From: Cheiracanthium punctorium
Lineage: Eukaryota; Arthropoda; Arachnida; Araneae; Cheiracanthiidae
Length of the DNA stretch: 64,000 bases
Reading direction: 5' to 3'
Assembly (NCBI GenBank): GCA_038373885.1
Contig: JAWZYV010012516.1
Span: 183,231-247,230 of the forward strand
In this document: positions 1 through 11,175 of the stretch, piece after piece
How positions within the stretch are numbered: position 1 is the first letter of the stretch
How the letters are laid out: each line of letters starts with the position of its first letter
Notes under the pieces: model-generated
What the model saw: the letters and a program-made list of their open reading frames with translations, nothing else
What the model was told of the DNA's origin: nothing
Database searches by the model: none
Program-made: the position numbers and the translations under genes

Positions 1-472
1 AATAAAAGAAATCTGATGCTCTTTATGTAGTTTTCATATTTTTTGCATATTTATAATTAAAATTGTCATTTTATTCCATCTGAACGAAATAAAGGAACAA
101 ATCATACTTGAAGAGTTTGGGAAAGATCCCTTTAATACCATGCCTTCTTATTTAGAAAAGGGGTAGGTATTTTAGAATGGCTAAATTCTTAGGTTAACAT
201 TCCTGTAACTCACATAGGCATGATGAAGAAATAATCTCAAATGTTTGTAAATGTTCAAGTCTTAGATATCAACTCTAATATTGGATCAAGTATAGAAGTA
301 AAAAAAAAAAAAAGTCTTTTGAAGGTTTATCTTAAGGCTTCATATGCTTAGATTTCTTAAAAAATCTTAATTGGCGTGACAACAAAAAATAATGACCATT
401 AATAACAGACTCCAAAATAAAATATTAGAAAAAACAAAAGCCCTAAAATAATCAATGATTTATTGCATGTTT
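1..472. other. AT-rich noncoding stretch
   Basis: No gene, RNA or repeat that I can recognise. Short A-runs only. Confidence 0.5.
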
Positions 473-1383
473 GGGTCATTCCACATCAGATCAAACAATG
501 CAGTTCACCACACAAACTTAGATTTTCCTCAAATGTTACCATATAGATGATGATTTAGGCTAAGATAACCATAAATCTCAAATTTGAAGGCTCTACGATA
601 ATTAATTAGCGAGAAGTTAAGTATTCAAATTTTAAAGTTTTCTTCACCATCCGCCATTTTTTTCTGAATTTCTTAAATAACTCCTTACCTGTAAAAGTTA
701 CTGGAGTGAAAATTTGTTTCTAGGGGTAACTTTTTACGCTGATTCCAAAAATTTTATCAAAGTTTGCGCATCTTCCATACTTTAAGCACGAGCAATGCAT
801 GGGCTAAAAATCATCATGCAGTTTTTTCGTCGTGTGTGATCAGAAACACGTTTTAACGTTTTATATGTTGCTAAGATGGTATACCTACATCCCAAAACAA
901 TTTCATCTTGGCTTTATGCTCAGGAGCTGAGTAAAAAATTTATAAAATTTTCATGCGACTTTTCGTATATTTTTTCTCGTAATAAGTTTTAAAGAACGGG
1001 TCAAAGAAATGAATATGCAATTTAGAACTCATAATAAAAATTCATGATGTATTTTAGCAAATGCAATGATCATGCATAAGCTATATAAGGTACGCAAACT
1101 TTGATAACATTATTGGAATCAGCTTAAATAGTTACTCCTATAGAAACAAAATTTCACAGCAGCAATTCTGCAGGTAAAAAGTTACTTAAGAAATACAGAG
1201 AAAAAAATGGCGTATCTTGTAGAAAACTTAAAAAGTTATCGGTAAATGATTATCATAGAACTTTCAAAATTGAGATTTGGAGTTATCCTATTCTATAAAT
1301 CATTTACACAAAATTTGGGGGAAATCTAAAATGGCGTGGTGAGCTTTTTCCAATTTCGTGTTTGATTTGACGTGGAATAACCC
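473..1383. mobile_element. Foldback MITE, 911 bp, ends GGGT(C/T)ATTCCAC
   Basis: The left end (gggtcattccacatcagatc) and the reverse complement of the right end (gggttattccacgtcaaatc) match, and the similarity continues inward through most of both halves. Examples are the matched blocks around 700-770 and 1,090-1,180, each carrying a 'gtaaaa/aGTTACT' and a 'GATTCCAAAAATTTTATCAAAGTTTGCG'-type segment in opposite orientation. The element is thus one imperfect long inverted repeat with no coding capacity. I found no clean target duplication, so the superfamily is open. Confidence 0.75.
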
Positions 1384-1588
1384 ATTTGCAAAATTGGAGA
1401 AGTTGTAATATTAAATTACATTAAATAATTTTGCTTTCATGTATTCTTATAAATTTTTAATTAATTAAAATAAAGTTTGAGTGCGTAATTAATTTTTACC
1501 TGTAATTTATTCATTATTACTTCATAATTAAAATGAGGGAATATGCAAGAATGATTTCAGAGAGTCTACTGTAACTTTTGTATCTTAA

Positions 1589-2007
1589 GAGGCCTCTGTA
1601 GTCGGCTTGCGGAGATTCAAGTCCCAATGCTTTGCTATGGAGAAAAGTGCCTTAACGCCTAATCATTTTTCTCAGAAAGTATTAGCTATTTTTAAATAAA
1701 ATTTTACTGTTTGAATCTTGAGAACTATTTGCAAGGATTGTGCGAATGAGATTCGAGTTAATTTAGCCGAAAGAGATTTTATTGCAGTCTAGAATTTATG
1801 TTACTTTTCAGACTGCAATAAAATCTCTTTCGGCTAAATTAACTCAAATCTATTCGCGCAATCCTTGAGAATAGTTCTCAAGATTCACACAGGAAAATTT
1901 CATTTAAAAATACCTAATACTTTCTGAGAAAAATGATTAGGCGTTAAGGCACTTTTCTCCATAGCAAAGCATTGGGACTTGAATCTCCGCAAGCCGACAG
2001 AGGACTC
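1589..2007. mobile_element. Hairpin MITE flanked by TTAA
   Basis: TTAA at 1,585-1,588 and 2,008-2,011 bounds a near-perfect inverted repeat. The arms are about 200 bp (1,589-1,791 and 1,811-2,007) around a roughly 20-bp loop. Termini are GAGGCCTCTGTAGTCGGC and, on the other strand, GAGTCCTCTGTCGGC. TTAA targets are typical of piggyBac-like and Kolobok-like elements; which applies here cannot be told. A transcript would fold into a long hairpin. Confidence 0.85.
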
Positions 2008-2011
2008 TTAA

Positions 2012-2449
2012 TGTCTCATCCTTGTACAGTGGCATATTATCGCTGTCAACTCCGAATCCATGAGAAACTTTCATTTTTCAATCGTCAAATCAACTCTGAC
2101 AATTAATTCAGTTCACTTTGACAATGAATCACTTTGATATTTTTTTAACTTTGATACTTTTCTTTAATTTTTTTTTCACCTAACTGACTAAATAACTGTT
2201 ATTTTGTTATAAATTGTGTCCCAGTTATGGCCATGCTAATAGAGAATTTAGAAATAACAATAAATAGCAATAGGTAAGAATTGTCATTGTTAGTAACTAA
2301 TTCTTACTACCAATAACTATAATTAGCTATCAACAATAAATAAATAAATTTTAAGTTGTTCTCAAACTAATGGTCTTTCATATAAATAAATAATAGTTCG
2401 CGTGAAAATAATTTCACCTTGTTTTTGAAAAAAAAGGTCTGCTAAATGC
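2012..2449. other. AT-rich noncoding stretch
   Basis: Nothing recognised. Short TAATAA/AATAAC-rich runs. Confidence 0.4.
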
Positions 2450-2660
2450 TGTTGTGTGATCACGGCAACGCTACAGTAAGGCGATCTGCCAAGGATGGGG
2501 GATGCCTTGGTAGGAGGATTTCTAAGGGGTTCTAACGCGTATTCGTGTAACATCTGGAGAAAACCTACCAAAACTCCAGACCATTAGATCGACAGCCGCG
2601 CGATGGGACCCGAACCCGAGACCTTCAAACTTCGAAATCTGCTACATGATCCACAAAATC
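2450..2660 (-). repeat. tRNA-derived SINE copy, reverse orientation
   Basis: On the minus strand this carries the same body as the copy at 27,594-27,842: a pol III B-box-like GGGTTCGGGTCC (2,607-2,618), then the TCTAATGGTCTGGA block, the GGTAGGTTTTCTCCAGATG block, and the tail ending in CGTAGCGTTGCCGTGATCAC. The A-box end, beyond about 2,640, is degraded. A 32-bp ATT microsatellite follows at 2,726-2,757. Confidence 0.7.
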
Positions 2661-2724
2661 TGCTGAATGATTGCATCATAAACAGGTGTGCATGATGTGG
2701 TCACCTTTCTTCCATGTTCTAAAA

Positions 2725-2757
<33 letters not shown>

Positions 2758-3529
2758 TTAGTTTCACTGCCCAATTCTTCTAAAATTACTTAATTTTGAA
2801 ATAAAATAAATAAACATGATAGAAATTTCATATTTATTCCAAAAAAACAAAAATGCAACTTTAATTCAGCTAATTAAATTTTGAGAGCCAATAATTAAAA
2901 ATTAATTGGAAACAAACTGTTAAAAAACAATAGAATAAATTACTATTCATAAGGGGGACAAATAACAATGCCTTTGTGAGCATCAGTGAGAAACTAACGC
3001 CCTTGAAAGAAAGTTGAACACATTGCGCAGGGTTGCATTTCCTCTGACTTCATTGTCCTGCTAAAAATTTAATACCAGTACAGCAGTGCAAACTTTCGGC
3101 TTGAAAATCCCCCCCAACCACTTTAGAGTTTCTTTTAACTAGAAAATATTTCCTTTTCAGCTTGATCAACGCGAATTGATGGCTGTCCTTATGACCCACG
3201 TTGTTTTTCTCTCAATTTTTGGCGTTGACACAAGTCGATTCAAGCTGAGAGAAAAAATGTGCCTCTGTATTCAGTGTCTGGCACAAATTCGTCTCTATCC
3301 ATATACAGGGTATCAGCGTCAAGAAAATCCCTGGATTAGACAATGATGATAATGATGATAAATTAGGAGCAGCAATTCAAACACATTTAGAACGATAAAT
3401 TTTTGTGATAAAATGTAAGTAACATATTTTATGCTGCCGAATGAGTATAAGTAATACGTTGGCCATATGAACTACGAGAAGGAACAACTAAATATCTACT
3501 TGTTACTCGACTGATTGTTGTCAGCAAGT
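2661..3529. other. Noncoding stretch
   Basis: Holds the ATT microsatellite (2,726-2,757) and AT-rich sequence. No other feature recognised. Confidence 0.4.
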
Positions 3530-4460
3530 CTAAGCGTTGTTCTTGGAATTCTGAATTGCGTTGTTCAATTCAGAAGACAGAAGTTCAGTCACTTTATTAG
3601 GGGCAAACGCCCTCTTGAGGATAACATTTGGGTTGAACGGGTAAATACCTGCAGCTCTGAAGCCACTCGCCATATTCAATTGTGTCATTGATCTGCTTCA
3701 AAGATCTCAATGCCTTCCAAAAACTTTCAAAGATTCAGAAGTAACTTTTGACCAATTGTTGCAACTCATAAGTTATGTTGGATGGGATGAAGTAGAGGGT
3801 AATATCATGCTTTTCAGACTCGTCACAAATGTATTGTAGTCGAAGTGTGACTTAGATCTGTCAAAATATAAGAAAGAATCGAATCGTTCGTTGTTCGTTG
3901 AGTTTAAATTTAGAAAAATGATCCAAAAAGTAACAAAAATTTGAGTTGTATGCTTCCTTTTGGAGTCATTTGAGTGTAGATGATGCAGGAGACAGACTTT
4001 TCTTCCAGCAATTAAATTTGAACACTCCTGTACATAATGTCATTGGAGGGACTATTTATTCAAAACACAGCGTTCCTTCATCTCACAACTGTGACATTGT
4101 CTCCGCCATGCCCTTATTCCACAACTCATCAAACCGCTCTCAAAAAACCCTCACAAAATCCTCTTCAAACTTAACAGCCTCTCTTCAAACTATACCATCT
4201 TCATGTAAGTGGAGGTTGCATCCCGTTTCATTCATATTGAAAACTCGTTCTGGGTATTTGAAAAAATGGTATTTGTTGGAGATTTCTTTAGAAAAATGGC
4301 CATCAGCTATACATTTCTTTAATTTCTGATTTCAACCTGGGTGTAGCTTTTGAGCGTTCCGATTTGCAACGGCTGATTTCCTGTACAAAAAACTGCCACA
4401 ACGTTTTGGGATGTTGGTTTCTTGATAAAAACGATTAACGATCAGTTTAAGAATTTAAGA
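3530..4460 (-). pseudogene. Decayed Tigger/jerky (pogo) transposase
   Basis: Read on the minus strand in changing frames. Around 4,245-4,209 lies a 'PERVFNMNETGC' block, the usual PERIFNMDETGC lead into the pogo/Tigger DDE domain with the Asp changed to Asn. Around 3,870-3,780 is an 'LYFIPSNIT' block corresponding to the LLLLPPHCTH region. The C-terminal end at 3,676-3,530 reads 'GFRAAGIYPFNPNVILKRAF', the GFRKTGIYPFNPN signature, and closes with a stop at 3,530-3,532. Frameshifts and stops separate the blocks, so it is a fossil. No TIRs were found around it. The family assignment rests on recalled motifs. Confidence 0.75.
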
Positions 4461-4947
4461 ATTAATGGATAACCTCCAGAAGATAAACGGAAAATTCTAT
4501 GCCACAGTTTTTTTATAGGTCAGTTGTCAATAAAGAATTTCTGCCCACTTTGACTATTTTAAGAGGTCATTTTTCTCCAAGTATCGGCATAAAGTACACT
4601 TGGATACGCAAAATTTGATACTTGATTCTTGAACTGGAAACTTCCCACACTTTAAACTGCTTACTGCAAATGTGCTTGAAAGTGCTTTATAATGCATTCT
4701 ACATGTATTTTCTTGTTAGCTGTTGATTTTACTTTTATTTGATCCGAGAAAGGAAGATTTGAAACACAGATGTTTTTAAAACTTACTGCTTAATCCTGAT
4801 CAATATTAACAAAATAAGGCGCTTGTAACTAGTGTATAGGAAGGATGTGTACTGTGTATGTCTCATATGATACTTTTACAACACGTATGGCGTGCCGAGC
4901 TGATGCAGAGTTTTCCTGGGAGGAAAATCAGTAGTGTACTCTGCACT
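4461..4947. other. Noncoding stretch
   Basis: May hold further decayed N-terminal transposase sequence on the minus strand; nothing firm. Confidence 0.3.
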
Positions 4948-5307
4948 CAGTCCCGGATTGGCCAGGTCGGATGGTCAGTGATTGCCGAAGGCCCATGGCC
5001 GAAGAGCCCCTACCCCCAAATGGATATTACTATTTTATTGTTAGACTAATTTGACGTCTATCAGAGTAATATATGAGTGATTATTTATTTCCACGAGTAA
5101 TCTTACACTTTTACACAGTAGAGGAAGACCACACTTACTCCGCGGCTCAAGGGGGCCCCAACAGCTTTAAAACAGTTAAATGTGGTTTTTAGGCACTGAA
5201 GCCTAATTTTCAAGTATCACATATTCTAATATTCTATTCCACCTGAATTCCCCAGTAAGGGGCCTCTTTAACCGAGGCCCTCCTCCAAAGGAGCCAGCCC
5301 GGGCCTG
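4948..5307. mobile_element. hAT-like MITE with CAGTCCCGG / CCGGGCCTG ends
   Basis: The left end CAGTCCCGGATTGGCCAGG pairs imperfectly with the right end (reverse complement CAGGCCCGGGCTGGCTCC). The right 150 bp recurs at 18,968-19,116, with the shared core TGTGGTTTTTAGGCA and the same CCGGGCCTG terminus. The flanking 8-mers do not match, so no target duplication supports the boundaries. Confidence 0.5.
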
Positions 5308-6404
5308 TTTGAGATTTTTAAAATTGTACTGTCACGGTGAATGTTTTAGAAAGTGTCTTTTTTCGCTCATGGGGCGACTTCCTGAAGTTCTTTCGCTGAG
5401 CATTTTTTAAAAAATGTATTCTCTCCCCCAACTTTAATCTAAAACGGACTGGTTCTCTTTCAAAAACCTGACAAAACAATTTTCTTGCGGTTGTTTTAGG
5501 GGAGAACCCACGGTGTAACGGAAGGCTTCCAGCGTATTCTTTAACATTAAGAAAAGAATATCAAAACATGTTTTTGCCACTGAAATATTTTTCTTTTTTT
5601 CTTTTTATAAAAATTCACCATTAACAATATCTTTTCATGCTTTGAACCTGCAAAAGAGCTTTTCTTTGCTTCTATGAGAACAACTCTATTATAGCAGAGC
5701 AGAGAGCGTTTTGACGACTACAAAATGTGAAAAGAGGAAAGAATAATAATCTTTGTGGCCGGAACATACCTGAGATAATTTAAACCTCCCACATACCTGG
5801 CACTCTTAGGTAAACCCCGCCTCATTTATAGGATGCTGGGAAAATTCGCCTCCTCTGGAACCGCCTCATCCCACCTGGGAACACTGCGGGGTTTCCACAG
5901 ATTACGTGTTGGCGACCGCCAACGGGTTCCCGTAAGCGATAAACGGGTACAACACAGCTAGCTAAGGAAAGAAAGAATTCCTTTATAATAAACTCAATTT
6001 ATAAAATACTAATATCGCGTTTTGTGTGCTGGATGAGCAAGCAGAAAACATTATATTGTTGTTCCTTCGATAAGCGTGTTGAGATTTGTTTTAAATAAAA
6101 TCACGCGATTTTCGTAAATGAATCAAAATAATTATTTCCGGGCGTCATCTTTAAGGTGCCCTTTCACAAGCAGTAATATGCACAGTAATAAACGATAACC
6201 TTTTATCAGTTTTGAAACTTTCAGTAAACATTCTTTGAAAAAGTGGAATACTTGGCAAAATGTGTCTCATTTTCTCAAATTCCATTTTAAGTTTTCTTTT
6301 CTTTTTTTTCTGATATTTTTAAAAGAAAGTTTCATAAAAGACTCTGGTTTTTCGCTAGTGTTCTGTAGCTTGTGAAAATATATTCTGTTTAGTGCATTTC
6401 AAGT
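5308..6404. other. Noncoding stretch
   Basis: No ORF, RNA or repeat recognised. T-rich tracts near 5,590 and 6,300. Confidence 0.4.
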
Positions 6405-6412
6405 ACGTGAAG

Positions 6413-6584
6413 CAGTGGCGTAGCCAGAAATTTTTCATGGGGGGGGGCGTTACGACTACTGCGACTCACATATGTATACGTGTGTGTGATGAGGGAGTGA
6501 AGAACATGCATTTTGTATGGCAAAATATTCCTCATGGGGGGTGGCAGTTTTAACACCCCTATGCCCCCCTTGACTACGCCACTG
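6413..6584. mobile_element. hAT-type MITE ('GTGGCGTAGCC' family), copy 1
   Basis: Terminal inverted repeats CAGTGGCGTAGCCAG and (right, reverse complement) CAGTGGCGTAGTCAAG. Flanking 8-bp target duplication ACGTGAAG (6,405-6,412) / ACATGAAG (6,585-6,592), 7 of 8 identical. The interior shares 'TTTTTCATGGGGGG' and an ACTCACATATGTATACGTG segment with the copies at 7,991 and 22,587. Noncoding and 172 bp. An 8-bp duplication with CA(G)TG ends is the hAT signature. Confidence 0.88.
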
Positions 6585-6592
6585 ACATGAAG

Positions 6593-7667
6593 CAATTAGT
6601 TTATTTTGATTTGGGGGCGGGGGGGGGAGTCAAACTTTAAAATACATTTAAGTCCTTAGGAATTCTAAAATCATTCGCTTCCGTCAAATTATTTTTTTGA
6701 AAAATAACTATATTCACTTTGAGTATAAACCCCAATTTCTTACTTTATCGAAAATTGGATAGTTACTCCTTCAGAGGTTGGCACGTGTCCCGGGCCTTAT
6801 AAATCTTAGGGCATCAAAATTCATCTCAATATTTTTTAAATGAATAAACTCAATATTTTTGAAATGAATGGATTTGAATTCATCTCTATTTATTTTTGAA
6901 TACTTTTGACTGAAAGCAATAAGGATTCATCAACTTTGAACAAACTTTCTTTTACCTATACAATGAGAGTAGCTCTGATATTTCTTTGCAAGTTGTAGTT
7001 ATAAAAGTGCGACCCGAAAACACATTTTTATTCTTCATTTGTGAACAAGACTTCATTTGTTAAGACAAGAAATGGCTCACTTTCACCGGTCTGTATGATT
7101 TATTTCCAGTTCATAGTGACATTATTGGTGGTAATTGCATCGTTTAGGGATTTGCGTCACAAAGACAGTATACATAAAGCACCAAAAATTTCACTTCTCA
7201 TTGTCTAAGGCAGAAGAAATCAATCTTTTGGGGGGAGTCAATGTATGTTTGACTTAGCTTCATCTTGAATTGAATTTAGAACCAGGAAATATATTTTTTA
7301 TTTAGTCAAATTTTTTACTTGATTTCAGCTTGTGTTTGAATGACAAAAATTATTACGTTCTATCACAAAGTTAGTAATAGTTCACAGTGCAGTTTGAGAT
7401 GTTTTAATCGACTTTGCATAAAATGCATGAAGAAATATGCACGGTTTACTGGAGAGTTATCCACAGTTTAAACCATGGATGGCCAACCCGCGGCACGCGT
7501 GCCACCGTGTTGTACGGTGGAGTTTTAACAGTGGCACGCGGAGATTTGATCAAAAATGAAAAAAATTGAAAAAATAATAATGTTGTTTTACCTGACTAAT
7601 CGCTACTGAATATAACAGCGTCAGAACGCTTCACCGGTACAACCCAAGTTTATACTTGGGTTGTACT
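6593..7667. other. Noncoding stretch
   Basis: No gene recognised. A 'GGCCAACCCGCGGCACGCG' stretch near 7,482-7,530 looks like a fragment of a hAT-type repeat. A short inverted repeat (AACCCAAGT..ACTTGGGTT) lies at 7,642-7,664. Confidence 0.4.
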
Positions 7668-8386
7668 GCTAGTTCAAGTGTAAACAGAGTTTTAAACATA
7701 AAAGACCGTTGCTAAACTTCCGTTCCCCCCTATTTTGATGAAATTGAATTAGACCTGACGCATGCTTAAGTAGGAGGAAGGCTCCGAGACACGAAAACAT
7801 TGCATCTACGAAAACGTTGCATAGCAGTCACACTTGGAATCATTTATTATACAAGGGGCTAAGGCTCCTAGACTCGCTGCGCTCGCTTTCCTTATGAGAT
7901 AATTTAGCCCTTAATAAGGCTTATTCGTAAAAAAGGCATAATTTCCGCAGACTAACCCATTAGATTGGATCAGATAGAATGTTACCGAGGCAGTGGCGTA
8001 GCCAAGGGGGGGGGGATAGGGGGTCACAACGGGAGATAGGGAGTCACAACCCACCCCCATGAGGAATTTTTTGCCATACAAAATGTATATTCTTCACTCC
8101 CATAACACCCACGTATACATACGTATATGTGAGTTGCAGTAGTCGTAACCCCCCCCATGAAAAATTTCTGGCTACGTCACTGTACCGAGATAGACATTGC
8201 TTAGTTCTTGCATGTTCCTTGAAACATAAAAATTTAAAATTCACACTACTTTCACATTAGAGCCTTCCTCCAATTTACGCATGCGTCAGGTCTAATTCAA
8301 TTTTATCAAACTAGGGAGGGGGGGGGCGAAGGTTAGCAACGGTCTTTTATGTTTAAAAATCCGTTTACACTTGAGCTAGCAATAAG
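7668..8386. mobile_element. Foldback element with about 130-bp inverted ends
   Basis: The left end TGCTAGTTCAAGTGTAAAC (7,668) matches the reverse complement of the right end (TTGCTAGCTCAAGTGTAAAC, to 8,386). Both continue through ACATAAAAGACCGTTGCTAA, a G/C run, and TTAGACCTGACGCATGC to a GGAGGAAGGCTC block at 7,790 and 8,255. The centre was split by the hAT MITE at 7,991-8,182. No target duplication found. Noncoding. Confidence 0.75.
7991..8182. mobile_element. hAT-type MITE, copy 2, nested
   Basis: Ends CAGTGGCGTAGCCAAG and (right, reverse complement) CAGTGACGTAGCCAG. Target duplication TACCGAGG (7,983-7,990) / TACCGAGA (8,183-8,190). Same interior as copy 1. It sits within the foldback element 7,668-8,386, so it is the younger insertion. 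Confidence 0.88.
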
Positions 8387-8885
8387 TAGAATAGTTTCTG
8401 AAATTCCGAACTGAAATAAAACAAAATGGAAAACACCATAAAGAGACAGCGAGCCAAAATAGAGCTTCAAAAAATACCTATCTCAACCTATAACCTTCTT
8501 TCCGTGTAGAATCGTGTTGTTTGCAGTCGCTCTGTTTTAGCAAAACGGACGGTACATTGCTCTCGATTTTCTGCTTCGATGTTCACTACTACTTTTGTGT
8601 TTCAGTTTCGCATGAAAATATACTTGTAGAAGGCAGATTTAATTTAGTTGATGATATAGAATTACATTTTTAGTACAAATAAGAATAACATACATAAAAT
8701 AAAATTATTCATTCGAAACTGAAACGAAAACCGGAACTGAACCGATATATTTTCTTTTAGTTGAACCGGAACGAATAAAATTATGGTTCGAAGCCCTAGT
8801 CCTGCCTATGAAGCACCTTGCGTATTTGCCATCCATGGCGGTTTTTCATAACTTGACGACTTACGTGTATGTAGATGATAATTAT
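8387..8885. other. Noncoding stretch with a partial repeat copy
   Basis: Around 8,825-8,870 the TTTGCCATCCATGGCGG / CATAACTTGACGA segment resembles part of the arm of the adjacent 8,886-13,578 element. Otherwise nothing recognised. Confidence 0.4.
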
Positions 8886-9945
8886 TTCTAAGAAAAAAGT
8901 GCTTCATATGTTTTCTTTGATAAAAACTATGGAACAGCTAGGATATCTTGCTACCAATGGCGAATTTTCATTATTTGACGATTTACACATGCTCATAACC
9001 GATAATCATTGCTCAGGTTCCCTGAAAACAGTTATCCATACATTCATATACATAATCCTTTGCAGATTGGCTTATTTAGCAACACGAAATATATAATTTC
9101 GCAGCGCTGGCAATTGTCCAAGCTGTACTAAAACTGTTACAATGGCATAGTTAACCCCTCCAAATATTTCTACGGGTGGCAAAAAACTAAGCCTTAACCG
9201 GCATTACTATAATCTGCATTTGAATTATTTTTCATTTTCAAAATACTGGGTGCTAACATTTTGGAATACACGCAGTATTTAGATTCACCCTGCTGGGAGA
9301 GACAGCCTTTTCCGGATCGTACCTGATGTTAAAATGGCGCTTTTTAAATCAGTTACAATTGGTTATTCTATATTATAAAAACGAATAATCGGTAATTTTA
9401 AACTCCTGTTATCTAAGAGAACTTACTATTTGAAAATCGTGAACGTTGTGTAATGTACTTTGATTTATTTATTTCACTTACTTTTTAATTTGGCGCAAAA
9501 TTTGTGTAAATCTACTTCATGTTTGTCAATTCCACGAGATTGTACAATGTACGTTCTTAAAATTGCTTTGTTGCCAAGGCATGAATTATTTTATGGTCTG
9601 GCAACCATTATACCTGTTTTTTCAGTTTTTTATTAATATCTTTAAAATAATTGGAATTTCGAAATTTAAGTCAGCTTACCGGCTTGCCCGGAATTTTTGA
9701 ATCCGTGAACACTTTTATCGAAACTCAAATCCCCGCGGTTTCGGACAAGCTTTTGACAGCGGCGGCAGCTGCAGTTACTTTTTTTTAGAATATAGAGATA
9801 TTTTTTAAAATCTTCATTACTCAGACTTAAATGAAAATTATTTCCTCTTTGCATAAAAATCCCATAATCAGCTATCAGCTTAAACATCTTTCAACTTTTA
9901 AAATTTTTTAGTATGTTGGAGAAGTTGGAAGAGGCAAGAGTAAAT

Positions 9946-10024
9946 TCTTTCTTTTCTTTTCTTTTTTTTTTTCTTTCCTTGTCGTCTTTTCTTTCTTTAT
10001 TTCTTCTTCTTCTTTTTCTTTCTT
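9946..10024. repeat. Pyrimidine tract
   Basis: About 80 bp of almost pure C/T (TTCTT and TTTCT units) on the plus strand, able to form purine-pyrimidine structures. Inside the interior of the 4.7-kb element. Confidence 0.8.
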
Positions 10025-10995
10025 AATCAGATAGTGGCGCTCTTCCCAATAAAGTTAGTCGGCCTTTATTTAAATATTTCCTTGCGAGATTAAATTTAAA
10101 TATAATCACGTTTATTAAAACAGCCTAACTAAATAACTTCTTTATACCCCTGAGATATTTAAATGATTTATGTTAGTCGTTTAAAAATATTAAGAGTCTT
10201 CAAATTATTTTTCAAAGCTGAATCATAGAAATGTTTGAAGTAGTACGCTGACTTCGCGTTATAAAATTAACAATGCATCTAAATGTTTTTGTGTAGAATT
10301 TTTGAAAAAAAATATCTAAAAGTGTAAGTTGTTTTAAAATTATTATTACTATTACTATTCACTTTATCTACGCTAAATCATTCCAAAATATCAAAAAAAT
10401 TATCTTAATACAATTAATTGCCCCTTTAAATTCTACCTGTTTAATTGATATTTAAAACTCAAATAATTTCGATATGCTTTATCATGCCCTTATTAAAATT
10501 ATCTTCGTTCTGCTTAAGTGAATAATATTTGGACGAACATTTGCATTCGGTTACTAGATTACTTTGAAAAGCAAAACTGTCAAACTCATTATAGTAGAGC
10601 TAAATTATTACTTACTTCATGAAACATTAAATAATTGATTAAAGTAACACAGGTATACTCTTTTTATCTCAGCTCAAATTCTATCTACTGTTTAAGTTTT
10701 TGATTTTCAGAACAAATAAGCATTTTAGCGATACTTGAAGATTTTTAACTACTGAAAATTTATATTGCATTTTCAAATAAATAAAAGGAAAAGGATAACA
10801 AAAAAAGGCTTTCCTTTATTATTTGATTGTTAAAAAAAAGTGTAAAAAATAAATAACAGAATATATTAAAAATTTTGCATCTGTTCGGTTTACTTGTGCT
10901 TTAAATTATTTCAGGTTACCGTAAATATCTGGATTATATAAATTGTTTTACCCGATTTCTGTTGTTAGATTATTTTACTTTATACATGTATCTCT

Positions 10996-11175
10996 CAGTG
11001 GGGGATTATTGCAAGTTTGTCGGGGAGGGGGCGGTTGGTTTGTCGGTGGGGGCGGTTAGTTAGAAGATTGACATATACATCGATTTTATGGAAGTAAAAT
11101 AGGATCTTTTACATTAATTTCTTTTTTCTCGGAGGGGGCGGTCGCCCCCTCCGCTCCCCCTTTAATCCGCCCTTG
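10996..11175. mobile_element. hAT-type MITE, 180 bp
   Basis: Left end CAGTGGGGGATTATTG; right end, reverse complement, CAAGGGCGGATTAAAGGGGG. Perfect 8-bp target duplication GTATCTCT at 10,988-10,995 and 11,176-11,183. The interior is G-rich (GGGGGCGGTTGG, GGAGGGGGCGGTCGCCCCC). Nested in the 8,886-13,578 element. Confidence 0.82.

Noticed and set aside
3946..4329. 127-codon plus-strand ORF
   Set aside because: Antisense to a decayed Tigger transposase readable on the minus strand (PERVFNMNETGC block); an incidental reading.
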